In this document: positions 17,068-25,101 of the stretch, one piece after another
How positions within the stretch are numbered: position 1 is the first letter of the stretch
How the letters are laid out: every line of letters starts with the position of its first letter
Assembly (NCBI RefSeq): GCF_002101785.1
Contig: NZ_LQPJ01000151.1
Coordinates: forward strand, 1-64,000
Direction of reading: 5' to 3'
DNA length: 64,000 nt
From: Mycobacterium palustre
GTDB taxonomy: Bacteria; Actinomycetota; Actinomycetes; Mycobacteriales; Mycobacteriaceae
Position numbers and translations under genes: made by a program
The notes under the pieces: generated by a model
What the model was told of the DNA's origin: nothing
Database searches by the model: none
What the model saw: the letters and a program-made list of their open reading frames with translations, nothing else

Positions 17068-18096
17068 ATGAGGCAGTTGACGTACGAAGAGGTCGGGCGA
17101 TACGCGTGGCGTGAGGTCCCCGAACCGCAGATCACCGCGCCACAGCAGGCGCTCGTCCGGCCGCTGATGGTGGCCTGCTGCGACCTCGACGTCGCGGTCG
17201 CCAACGGGCGGTTGCCGTTGCCGCCGGGGTACGCGGTCGGCCACGAAGGGCTGGCCGAGGTCGTCGCGGTCGGCGACGACGTCACGGGCGTTCGGGTGGG
17301 CGACCGCGTCGTGGTGCCGTTCCAAATCAACTGCGGCACCTGCCGCGCGTGCCGCCGCGGCGTGACCGGCACGTGCGGCTCGGGACCGCTCATGGCGATG
17401 TACGGAATGGCACCGATCGCCGGCCTGGACGGCGGCGGCTTCATGTCCGATCTGGTGCTGGTGCCGTATGCGGACGCGATGCTGATCCCGGTTCCCGATG
17501 CCGTCGACCCCGTTTCGATCGCGTCGCTGTCGGACAACATTCCGGACGGCTGGCGGGCGGTCGGGCCGTTCCGCGACGAGCTGGGCGGGCTTGATCCCGT
17601 CGATCGCCGCGTCCTGGTCGTCGGGCGGCTGTCGATCGGGCTCTATTCGGTGGCCTTCGCGGCGGCGCTGGGCGCGCACGTCGACTACGTCGACACCGAC
17701 CCGCGGCGGCTGGCCGCCGCCGAAAAGCTCGGCGCGGTGGTGCACGACGTCGCCACGCCCGACAAGTCGTGGGACCCCTATCCGGTCACCGTGCACACCA
17801 CCGGCGATCCGGCGTTGCTGTCCGCCACACTGCGCGCCACCTGGCCGGACGGCGTGTGCACCGACACCGGGATCTACCCCGAATACAAGGTCGAGATGCC
17901 GCTGTTGCCGATGTACACCCGTGGAGTGCGGTTCGTCACCGGGCGGGTGAACGCGCGCGCCGCCATCCCGGCGGTGCTCGACCTGCTGTCCGGCGGCTGC
18001 GACCTGTCGCCGGCCGTCGACCGGGTGGTCGCGTGGGAGGACGCGCCCTCGGCGTGGCCGGCGATGACCGGCAAGACCGTCTTCACGCGGTCGTAG
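17068..18096 (+). CDS. Zinc-type alcohol dehydrogenase (MDR family)
   Basis: 342 residues from ATG 17068; ATG 17059 is an alternative. The GroES-like domain has GHEGLAEVVAVGDDV and structural-zinc cysteines in NCGTCRACRRGVTGTC. A Rossmann domain follows with VLVVGRLSIGLYSVAFAAALGA, where the usual GxGxxG is altered. Catalytic-zinc ligands look atypical (CCDLD instead of C-G-D/H), so substrate and even activity are uncertain. The divergent TetR gene and shared palindrome suggest induction by its substrate. Confidence 0.85.
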   Translation: MRQLTYEEVGRYAWREVPEPQITAPQQALVRPLMVACCDLDVAVANGRLPLPPGYAVGHEGLAEVVAVGDDVTGVRVGDRVVVPFQINCGTCRACRRGVTGTCGSGPLMAMYGMAPIAGLDGGGFMSDLVLVPYADAMLIPVPDAVDPVSIASLSDNIPDGWRAVGPFRDELGGLDPVDRRVLVVGRLSIGLYSVAFAAALGAHVDYVDTDPRRLAAAEKLGAVVHDVATPDKSWDPYPVTVHTTGDPALLSATLRATWPDGVCTDTGIYPEYKVEMPLLPMYTRGVRFVTGRVNARAAIPAVLDLLSGGCDLSPAVDRVVAWEDAPSAWPAMTGKTVFTRS

Positions 18097-18127
18097 CCGC
18101 CACCCCTCGCCGCCGTCGGAGCGTGCG

Positions 18128-18550
18128 TCAGGCGATGTCGCCGACGAAAATCCCGATTCGGCGCAGCTGGGCGCGCGCCATGACCGGCAGGTTCTGCACC
18201 TCGGGGCCGTCGTAGCCGGCCGGCAGGATCCGCGGGTTGGTGACGTGCACCACGCGGTTGCGGCTGTACGCCACGTCGGCCTCGCCGGCGGCCAGGACGT
18301 TCTTCACCCAGTTGGTCTTGCCGTGGGCCAGCGCGACCGCCAGCACGTTTCCCTTGCGCAACGGGGTGATGATGGTCTCGTACGGCGTGCCCGACGTGCG
18401 GCCGCGGTGCCTGATGGTCGCGGTTCCGGGCAGAAAGCGGGCGAACGGCTTGACGGCCCGGTTGAAGTACTTGATCTGGAAACGCTCGAACCAGACCGGG
18501 AGCACCATCGGGACACCCGGGGCGTTGTTCGGGTGATCCTTCGTCGACAT
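18128..18550 (-). CDS. F420-binding Ddn-family nitroreductase-like protein (Rv1598c-like)
   Basis: 140 residues with the split beta-barrel signatures of the deazaflavin-dependent nitroreductase family: HRGRTSGTPYETIITPLRKGNVLAVALAHGKTNWVKNVLAAGEADV. Members use F420H2, and some reduce quinones or nitroaromatic prodrugs. The substrate is unknown. It lies between the convergent dehydrogenase and the divergent hisD, at the same place as Rv1598c. Confidence 0.85.
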   Translation of the reverse strand: MSTKDHPNNAPGVPMVLPVWFERFQIKYFNRAVKPFARFLPGTATIRHRGRTSGTPYETIITPLRKGNVLAVALAHGKTNWVKNVLAAGEADVAYSRNRVVHVTNPRILPAGYDGPEVQNLPVMARAQLRRIGIFVGDIA

Positions 18551-18606
18551 GCCGGCCAGACTACCGGGCCGATATCCACTTGAGCTGCTCTGGGAGAATG
18601 GGAAAC

Positions 18607-19944
18607 GTGAACCCCACGCAAACGTCGCCGCTGGCCCGCATTGACCTGCGGGGCGCGGAGCTGACGGGCGCCCGCTTGCGGGCGGCGCTGCCGCGTGGGG
18701 GCGCCGACGTGGAGTCCGTGCTGCCCCGGGTGCGCCCGATCGTGGCGGCCGTCGCCGAGCGCGGCGCCGACGCCGCGCTGGAGTTCGGGGCGTCGTTCGA
18801 CGGGGTGCGGCCCGCGGCGGTGCGGGTGCCCGTGGCGGCGCTGGAGGCGGCGCTGGCCGGCCTGGACCGCGAGGTGGTCGAGGCGCTGCGGGTGATGATC
18901 GAGCGCGCCCGCGCCGTGCACGCCGACCAGCGCCGCGCCGACGTCACCACCACGCTCGGCCCGGGCGCGACGGTCACCGAGCGGTGGGTCCCCGTCGAGC
19001 GGGTGGGCCTGTACGCGCCCGGCGGCAACGCCGTGTACCCGTCGAGCGTGGTGATGAACGTGGTGCCGGCGCAGGCGGCCGGCGTCGGCTCGCTGGTGGT
19101 GGCCAGCCCGCCGCAGGCGCGCTATGACGGCCTGCCGCATCCCACGATCCTGGCCGCGGCCCGGCTGCTGGGCGTCGACGAGGTGTGGGCCGTCGGCGGC
19201 GCGCAGGCGGTCGCGCTGCTCGCCCACGGCGGCACCGACACCGACGGCTCGGAGCTGGCGCCCGTCGACATGATCACCGGACCGGGCAACATCTACGTCA
19301 CCGCCGCCAAGCGGCTGTGTCGCTCGCGGGTGGGCATCGACGCCGAGGCCGGACCGACCGAGATCGCCATCCTCGCCGACCACACCGCCGACCCCGCGCA
19401 CGTGGCCGCCGACCTGATCAGCCAGGCCGAACACGACGAGCTGGCCGGCAGCGTGCTGGTGACCCCGAGCGAAAACCTGGCCGCGGCCACCGAGGCCGAA
19501 CTGGCCGCCCAGCTGGCGACCACCGTGCACCGCGAGCGGGTGACCGCCGCGCTGGGCGGTCCGCAGTCGGCGATCATCCTGGTCGACGACCTGGACGCCG
19601 GCGTCCGGGTGGTCAACGCCTACGCCGCCGAACACCTGGAGATCCAGACCGAGGACGCGGCGCGCGTCGCCGGCCAGATACGTTCGGCGGGAGCGATTTT
19701 CGTCGGGCCGTGGTCGCCGGTGAGCCTGGGGGACTACTGCGCCGGCTCCAACCACGTGCTGCCGACCGCGGGCAGTGCCCGGCACTCCAGCGGGCTTTCG
19801 GTGCAGACCTTTCTGCGCGGCATCCACATCGTCGACTACACCGAGGCCGCGCTCAAAGACGTGTCCGGGCACGTGGTCACGCTGGCCAAGGCCGAGGACC
19901 TGCCGGCGCACGGCGAGGCGGTGCGGCGGAGGTTCGAGCGATGA
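18607..19944 (+). CDS. hisD: Histidinol dehydrogenase
   Basis: Catalyses the last two NAD-dependent oxidations to L-histidine. 445 residues from GTG 18607; ATG 18598 is also possible. Family blocks: ERWVPVERVGLYAPGG, GPGNIYVTAAKRL, AGPTEIAILAD and AEHLEIQTED with the catalytic His. It heads the his cluster, and its TGA overlaps the hisC ATG (ATGA). Confidence 0.96.
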   Translation: MNPTQTSPLARIDLRGAELTGARLRAALPRGGADVESVLPRVRPIVAAVAERGADAALEFGASFDGVRPAAVRVPVAALEAALAGLDREVVEALRVMIERARAVHADQRRADVTTTLGPGATVTERWVPVERVGLYAPGGNAVYPSSVVMNVVPAQAAGVGSLVVASPPQARYDGLPHPTILAAARLLGVDEVWAVGGAQAVALLAHGGTDTDGSELAPVDMITGPGNIYVTAAKRLCRSRVGIDAEAGPTEIAILADHTADPAHVAADLISQAEHDELAGSVLVTPSENLAAATEAELAAQLATTVHRERVTAALGGPQSAIILVDDLDAGVRVVNAYAAEHLEIQTEDAARVAGQIRSAGAIFVGPWSPVSLGDYCAGSNHVLPTAGSARHSSGLSVQTFLRGIHIVDYTEAALKDVSGHVVTLAKAEDLPAHGEAVRRRFER

Positions 19945-21131
19945 CCGCCAAGCCGAGGCCGACGCTGGACGACCTGCCGTTGCGCGATGACCTGCGGGGC
20001 AAATCCCCTTACGGGGCACCGCAATTGGCCGTGCCGGTGAGGCTGAACACCAACGAGAACCCGCACCCACCGTCCCGCGCGCTGGTCGACGACGTCGTGC
20101 GGTCGGTCGCCGAGGCCGCCGCCGACCTGCACCGCTACCCCGACCGCGACGCCGTCGCCCTGCGCCGCGACCTGGCGGCCTACCTGACCATCCAGACCGG
20201 CACCCCGGTCGGCATCGAAAACCTGTGGGCCGCCAACGGTTCCAACGAGATCCTGCAGCAGCTGCTGCAGGCGTTCGGCGGTCCGGGGCGCACCGCGATC
20301 GGGTTCGTCCCGTCGTACTCGATGCACCCGATCATCGCCGACGGCACCCGCACCGAATGGCTGCAAGCCGCCCGCGCCGACGACTTCGGCCTGGACGCCG
20401 ACGTCGCCGTCGCCGCCATCGCCGCGCGCCGGCCCGACGTGGTGTTCGTCGCCAGCCCCAACAACCCGTCGGGACAAAGCGTTTCGCTGCCGGATCTGCG
20501 CCGGCTGCTCGACGCGACGCCCGGCATCCTGATCGTCGACGAGGCCTACGGAGAGTTCTCCTCGCAGCCCAGCGCCGTCTCGCTGGTCGAGGAGTATCCG
20601 GCCAAGCTCGTCGTCACCCGCACCATGAGCAAGGCGTTCGCGTTCGCCGGCGGCCGGCTCGGCTACCTGGTCGCCACCCCGGCGTTGATCGACGCGATGC
20701 TGCTGGTGCGGCTGCCGTATCACCTGTCGTCTCTCACCCAGGCCGCGGCCCGGGCCGCGCTGCGGCACGCCGACGACACGCTGGGCAGCGTGGCCACGCT
20801 GATCGCCGAACGCGAGCGGGTGTCGACGGCCCTGAGCGGCATGGGTTTTCGGGTGATCCCGAGCGACGCGAACTTCGTGTTGTTCGGGGAGTTCGCCGAC
20901 GCGCCGGGCACCTGGCAGCGCTACCTGGACGCCGGCGTCCTGATCCGCGACGTCGGCATCCCGGGCTACCTGCGCGCCACCACCGGACTCGCCGAGGAGA
21001 ACGACGCGTTCCTGCGGGCCAGCGCCCAGATCGCGGCCACCGACCTGGCATCAGCGACCCCCATAGGAGCGATCGCAAGCGCGGCGAGGCCGGGCGCAGC
21101 GGGTCGCGACCATGTCTTAGGAGCCCCGTGA
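19941..21131 (+). CDS. hisC: Histidinol-phosphate aminotransferase
   Basis: PLP aminotransferase converting imidazole-acetol phosphate to histidinol phosphate. 396 residues. Motifs: NTNENPHPP, ANGSNEILQQL, SPNNPSGQ, DEAYGEF and the Schiff-base lysine in TMSKAFAFAGGRLGY. The last ~20 residues (IGAIASAARPGAAGRD to the stop) are encoded by a MIRU-like insertion and explain why the protein is longer than M. tuberculosis HisC1. The stop overlaps hisB as GTGA. Confidence 0.95.
   Translation: MTAKPRPTLDDLPLRDDLRGKSPYGAPQLAVPVRLNTNENPHPPSRALVDDVVRSVAEAAADLHRYPDRDAVALRRDLAAYLTIQTGTPVGIENLWAANGSNEILQQLLQAFGGPGRTAIGFVPSYSMHPIIADGTRTEWLQAARADDFGLDADVAVAAIAARRPDVVFVASPNNPSGQSVSLPDLRRLLDATPGILIVDEAYGEFSSQPSAVSLVEEYPAKLVVTRTMSKAFAFAGGRLGYLVATPALIDAMLLVRLPYHLSSLTQAAARAALRHADDTLGSVATLIAERERVSTALSGMGFRVIPSDANFVLFGEFADAPGTWQRYLDAGVLIRDVGIPGYLRATTGLAEENDAFLRASAQIAATDLASATPIGAIASAARPGAAGRDHVLGAP
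21064..21124 (+). repeat. MIRU-like element at the hisC/hisB junction
   Basis: A 54-bp unit bounded by the direct repeat TAGGAGC (21064-21070 and 21118-21124). The core (GCGATCGCAAGCGCGGCGA then GCCGGGCGCAGCGGGTCGC) differs at only two of 39 positions from the 57-bp units in cydC at 43578-43703. The right-hand TAGGAG serves as ribosome site for hisB, 4 nt before its GTG. Removal of 54 bp would leave hisC in frame with the same stop. Confidence 0.75.
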
Positions 21132-21760
21132 CCACCACCGACACCGGGAAAGCGACCCGCCGCGCCCGTATCGAACGCCGCACCAAGGAATCCGACATCG
21201 TCGTCGAGCTCGACCTCGACGGGACCGGGCAGGTTCACGTCGACACCGGCGTGCCGTTCTACGACCACATGCTGACCGCGCTGGGCAGCCACGCCAGCTT
21301 CGATTTGACCGTGCACACCAGGGGCGACGTCGAGATCGAGGGCCACCACACCATCGAGGACACCGCGATCGCGCTGGGTCAGGCGCTCGGGCAGGCCCTG
21401 GGCGACAAGAAAGGCATCCGCCGGTTCGGGGACGCCTTCATCCCGATGGACGAGGCGCTGGCGCACGCCGCCGTCGACGTGTCGGGCCGGCCCTATTGCG
21501 TGCACACCGGTGAGCCGGATCATCTGCAGCACACCACGATCAGCGGCAGCTCGGTGCCGTACCACACGGTCGTCAACCGGCACGTGTTCGAAACCCTCGC
21601 CTCCAACGCCCGCATCGCGCTGCACGTGCGGGTGCTCTACGGCCGCGACCCGCACCACGTGACGGAGGCGGAGTACAAGGCCGTGGCCCGCGCGCTGCGT
21701 CAGGCGGTCGAGCCCGACCCGCGGGTGTCGGGCGTGCCATCCACCAAAGGTGTTCTATGA
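21128..21760 (+). CDS. hisB: Imidazoleglycerol-phosphate dehydratase
   Basis: Manganese enzyme dehydrating imidazoleglycerol phosphate. 210 residues, the same as in M. tuberculosis, without the phosphatase domain found in enterobacteria. The metal-binding repeats are seen in FYDHMLTALGSH, EGHHTIEDTAIALGQAL, YHTVVNRHVFETLA and DPHHVTEAEYKA. The GTG overlaps hisC and the stop overlaps hisH (ATGA). Confidence 0.96.
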   Translation: MTTTDTGKATRRARIERRTKESDIVVELDLDGTGQVHVDTGVPFYDHMLTALGSHASFDLTVHTRGDVEIEGHHTIEDTAIALGQALGQALGDKKGIRRFGDAFIPMDEALAHAAVDVSGRPYCVHTGEPDHLQHTTISGSSVPYHTVVNRHVFETLASNARIALHVRVLYGRDPHHVTEAEYKAVARALRQAVEPDPRVSGVPSTKGVL

Positions 21761-22386
21761 CAGCCAAATCGGTGGTTGTCCTCGACTACGGCTCGGGCAA
21801 CCTGCGGTCGGCGCAGCGTGCGCTGCAGCGCGTCGGCGCGTCGGTCGAGGTGACCGCCGACGCCGGCGCCGCGGCGGCCGCCGACGGTCTGGTGGTGCCG
21901 GGCGTCGGCGCGTTCGAGGCGTGCATGACGGGCCTTCGCAAGATCGCGGGGGAGCGGATCATCGCCGAGCGGGTGGCGGCCGGGCGCCCGGTGCTGGGCG
22001 TGTGCGTCGGGATGCAGATCCTGTTCGCCCGCGGGGTGGAGTTCGGGGTGGAGACCACGGGCTGCGGGCAGTGGCCGGGCGCGGTCACCCGGCTGGACGC
22101 CCCGGTGATCCCGCACATGGGCTGGAACGTCGTGCAACCCGGGCCCGGCAGCGCGCTGTTCGCGGGCCTCGAGGACCTGGATCCCCCGGCCCGGTTCTAC
22201 TTCGTGCACTCCTACGCCGCCCAGCGCTGGGAGGGATCGCCGCAGGCGGTGCTGACGTGGGCGACCCACCGGGTGCCGTTCCTGGCCGCCGTCGAGGACG
22301 GGCCGCTGTCGGCCACCCAGTTTCACCCCGAAAAGAGCGGAGATGCCGGTGCGGCCGTGTTGAGCAACTGGGTCGGGGGGCTGTAG
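21757..22386 (+). CDS. hisH: Imidazole glycerol phosphate synthase, glutaminase subunit
   Basis: Class-I glutamine amidotransferase supplying ammonia to HisF. 209 residues. LDYGSGNLRS is at the N terminus. The triad is visible as Cys in GVCVGMQILF and His-Glu in TQFHPEKSG, and PGVGAFEACM forms the oxyanion region. Coupled to hisB by ATGA; hisA begins 2 bp after its stop. Confidence 0.96.
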   Translation: MTAKSVVVLDYGSGNLRSAQRALQRVGASVEVTADAGAAAAADGLVVPGVGAFEACMTGLRKIAGERIIAERVAAGRPVLGVCVGMQILFARGVEFGVETTGCGQWPGAVTRLDAPVIPHMGWNVVQPGPGSALFAGLEDLDPPARFYFVHSYAAQRWEGSPQAVLTWATHRVPFLAAVEDGPLSATQFHPEKSGDAGAAVLSNWVGGL

Positions 22387-22388
22387 CG

Positions 22389-23132
22389 ATGCCGTTGATT
22401 CTGTTGCCCGCCGTCGACGTGGTCGACGGGCGCGCCGTGCGCCTGGTGCAGGGAAAGCCCGGCAGCGAAACCGAATACGGCTCGGCGCTCGACGCCGCGC
22501 TGGGCTGGCAGCGCGACGGGGCCGAGTGGGTCCACCTGGTGGACCTGGACGCCGCGTTCGGGCGCGGCTCCAATCGCGAGCTGCTCGCCGAGGTGGTCGG
22601 CAAGCTCGACGTGCAGGTGGAGCTCTCGGGGGGCATCCGCGACGACGAATCGTTGGCCGCGGCGTTGGCGACCGGCTGCGCGCGGGTCAATCTGGGCACC
22701 GCGGCGCTGGAGAACCCGCAGTGGTGCGCGCGGGCGATCGCCGAGCACGGCGACAAGGTCGCCGTCGGCCTGGACGTGCAGATACTCGAAGGGCAGCACC
22801 GGCTGCGCGGCCGCGGCTGGGAGACCGACGGCGGCGACCTGTGGGAGGTGCTGGAACGCCTTGACGGCCAAGGATGTTCGCGATACGTCGTCACCGACGT
22901 CACCAAGGACGGCACGCTGGGCGGCCCCAACCTCGAGCTGCTGGGGGCCGTGGCCGAGCGCACCGAGGCTCCGGTGATCGCGTCGGGCGGCGTGTCCAGC
23001 CTCGACGACCTGCGCGCCTTGAACAATTTGGCGACGCCGTCCGGCCGCGGCGTCGAGGGCGCCATCGTCGGCAAGGCCCTCTACGCCGGGCGGTTCACGC
23101 TGCCGCAGGCCTTGGCCGCGGTGCAGCGGTGA
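22389..23132 (+). CDS. hisA: Phosphoribosyl isomerase A (HisA/PriA)
   Basis: (beta/alpha)8 barrel isomerase. 247 residues starting MPLILLPAVDVVDGRAVRLVQGKPGSE. No separate trpF is seen with the trp genes, so this is presumably the bifunctional PriA, acting on ProFAR and on phosphoribosylanthranilate, as in other actinobacteria. The phosphate-binding loops LSGGIRDD and ASGGVSSLDDL are present. Confidence 0.95.
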   Translation: MPLILLPAVDVVDGRAVRLVQGKPGSETEYGSALDAALGWQRDGAEWVHLVDLDAAFGRGSNRELLAEVVGKLDVQVELSGGIRDDESLAAALATGCARVNLGTAALENPQWCARAIAEHGDKVAVGLDVQILEGQHRLRGRGWETDGGDLWEVLERLDGQGCSRYVVTDVTKDGTLGGPNLELLGAVAERTEAPVIASGGVSSLDDLRALNNLATPSGRGVEGAIVGKALYAGRFTLPQALAAVQR

Positions 23133-23145
23133 AGGCCGGGGCGCG

Positions 23146-23946
23146 ATGGATCTGAACGCACTGGTGTCGGTGGCATCGTCGATCCTCGACGCCGCCGTGC
23201 CGCGGTTTTTGGAGGGCCACCGCGCCGAATCCGCGGTTTCCAAGAAGGGCAACGACTTCGCCACCGAGATCGACCTGGCGATCGAGCGTCAGGTGGTGGC
23301 GGCGCTGCAGGCCACCACCGGCATCGGCGTGCACGGCGAGGAGTTCGGCGGCACCGACGTCGACTCCCCGTGGGTGTGGGTCCTGGATCCCGTCGACGGC
23401 ACCTTCAACTACGCCGCCGGATCGCCGATGGCCGCGATGCTGCTGGCCCTGATGCACGACGGCGACCCGGTGGCGGGCCTGACCTGGCTGCCCTTCGTCA
23501 ACGAGCGCTACACCGCCGTCGCGGGCGGGCCGCTGATGAAAAACGGTGCGCCGCAACCGGGTTTGGGCACCACCGAGCTGGCGGACAGCCTCGTCGCGGT
23601 CGGCACCTTCAGCGCCGACTCGCGCGGCCGGTACCCGGGACGCTTCCGGATGGCGTTTCTGGAGAGCCTCAGCCGGGTGTCGTCACGGCTGCGCATGCAC
23701 GGCTCCACGGGCATCGACCTGGTCTACGTCGCGGACGGAATCCTCGGCGCGGCCGCCAGCTTCGGCGGCCACATCTGGGACCACGCCGCCGGTGTCGCGC
23801 AGGTGCGCTCGGCCGGCGGCATCGTGACCGACCTGGCCGGTAAGCCCTGGACGCCGGCGTCCGACTCGGTGCTGGCCGCGGCGCCCGGCGCGCACGGCGA
23901 GATCCTGGAGATCCTGCGCGGCGTCGGCGACCCGGAGGACTACTAA
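23146..23946 (+). CDS. impA: Inositol monophosphatase-family protein ImpA
   Basis: 266 residues with the lithium-sensitive phosphatase motifs: EEFGG near residue 65, DPVDGTFNYAAG (metal ligands) and WDHAAGVAQVRSAGG. Members dephosphorylate inositol phosphate or histidinol phosphate. Its place inside the his cluster, as Rv1604, makes a histidine-pathway role worth considering, though inositol phosphatase activity is the usual assignment. Its stop abuts the hisF ATG directly. Confidence 0.92.
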   Translation: MDLNALVSVASSILDAAVPRFLEGHRAESAVSKKGNDFATEIDLAIERQVVAALQATTGIGVHGEEFGGTDVDSPWVWVLDPVDGTFNYAAGSPMAAMLLALMHDGDPVAGLTWLPFVNERYTAVAGGPLMKNGAPQPGLGTTELADSLVAVGTFSADSRGRYPGRFRMAFLESLSRVSSRLRMHGSTGIDLVYVADGILGAAASFGGHIWDHAAGVAQVRSAGGIVTDLAGKPWTPASDSVLAAAPGAHGEILEILRGVGDPEDY

Positions 23947-24750
23947 ATGTTCTGCGGGACCAACCTTGCCGTCCGCGTGATCCCCTGCCTGGACGTCGAC
24001 GCCGGACGGGTGGTCAAGGGCGTCAACTTCGAGAACCTCAGGGACGCCGGCGATCCGGTGGAGCTGGCCGCGGCGTACGACGCCGAGGGCGCCGACGAGC
24101 TGACGTTTCTCGACGTGACCGCGTCGTCGTCGGGCAGGGCGACGATGCTCGAGGTGGTGCGCCGCACCGCCGAGCAGGTGTTCATCCCGCTCACGGTGGG
24201 CGGCGGGGTGCGTACGGTCGCCGACGTCGACACGCTGCTGCGCGCGGGCGCCGACAAGGTCTCGGTCAACACCGCCGCGATCGCGCGCCCCGAGCTGTTG
24301 GCCGAGATGGCAACGCAATTCGGCTCGCAGTGCATCGTGTTGTCCGTCGACGCCCGCAGGGTGCCCGACGGGCCCGGGGGGCCCGGGGGGCCCAAGTCCA
24401 CGCCGTCGGGCTGGGAGGTCACCACCCACGGGGGCCGGCGCGGCACCGGGATCGACGCCGTCGAGTGGGCGGCGCGCGGCGCCGAACTCGGTGTGGGGGA
24501 GATCCTGCTGAACTCGATGGACGCCGACGGCACCAAGGCCGGGTTCGACCTGCCGATGCTGCGCGCGGTCCGCGCCGCCGTGTCGGTGCCCGTGATCGCG
24601 AGCGGCGGCGCCGGTGCGGTGGAGCACTTTGCGCCCGCCGTCGCCGCGGGTGCCGATGCGGTGTTGGCGGCCAGCGTGTTTCACTTCCGCGAGCTGACCA
24701 TCGGCCAGGTCAAGGCCGCCATGGCGGCAGAGCGGATCACGGTGCGATGA
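23947..24750 (+). CDS. hisF: Imidazole glycerol phosphate synthase, cyclase subunit
   Basis: Barrel enzyme closing the imidazole ring with ammonia from HisH. 267 residues. It has VIPCLDVDAGRVVKGVNFENL with the catalytic Asp, VGGGVRTVAD, and catalytic DADGTKAGFD. A loop after SVDARRVPDG contains a Gly-Gly-Pro repeat encoded by two 9-bp cccgggggg units (24373-24393), absent from M. tuberculosis HisF. The stop overlaps hisI (ATGA). Confidence 0.96.
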   Translation: MFCGTNLAVRVIPCLDVDAGRVVKGVNFENLRDAGDPVELAAAYDAEGADELTFLDVTASSSGRATMLEVVRRTAEQVFIPLTVGGGVRTVADVDTLLRAGADKVSVNTAAIARPELLAEMATQFGSQCIVLSVDARRVPDGPGGPGGPKSTPSGWEVTTHGGRRGTGIDAVEWAARGAELGVGEILLNSMDADGTKAGFDLPMLRAVRAAVSVPVIASGGAGAVEHFAPAVAAGADAVLAASVFHFRELTIGQVKAAMAAERITVR

Positions 24751-25094
24751 GCCTCGACCCCGGCATCGCCAAGCGCCTGAAACGCAACGCCGACGGGCTG
24801 TTCACCGCCGTCGTGCAGGAGCGCGGCAGCGGCGACGTGCTGATGGTCGCCTGGATGGACGACGCGGCGCTGGCGCGCACCCTGGAAACCCGTGAGGCGA
24901 CGTATTATTCGCGCTCGCGTGCGCAGCAGTGGGTCAAGGGGGCGACGTCCGGGCACACCCAGCGCGTGCACTCGGTGCGGCTGGACTGCGACGGCGACGC
25001 GGTGCTGCTGACGGTCGACCAGGTCGGCGGCGCCTGCCACACCGGCGACCACAGCTGCTTCGACGCCGACGTGCTGCTGGAACCCGAAAGCTAG
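24747..25094 (+). CDS. hisI: Phosphoribosyl-AMP cyclohydrolase
   Basis: Zinc enzyme opening the adenine ring of PR-AMP. 115 residues, as in M. tuberculosis, without a fused HisE domain. Motifs: VAWMDDAAL, YYSRSRAQQWVKGATSGH and the metal/catalytic block LDCDGDAVLLTVDQVGGACHTGDHSCF. Last gene of the his operon; it converges on the kinase gene with a 7-bp gap. Confidence 0.96.
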   Translation: MSLDPGIAKRLKRNADGLFTAVVQERGSGDVLMVAWMDDAALARTLETREATYYSRSRAQQWVKGATSGHTQRVHSVRLDCDGDAVLLTVDQVGGACHTGDHSCFDADVLLEPES

Positions 25095-25101
25095 CCGGGG
25101 A

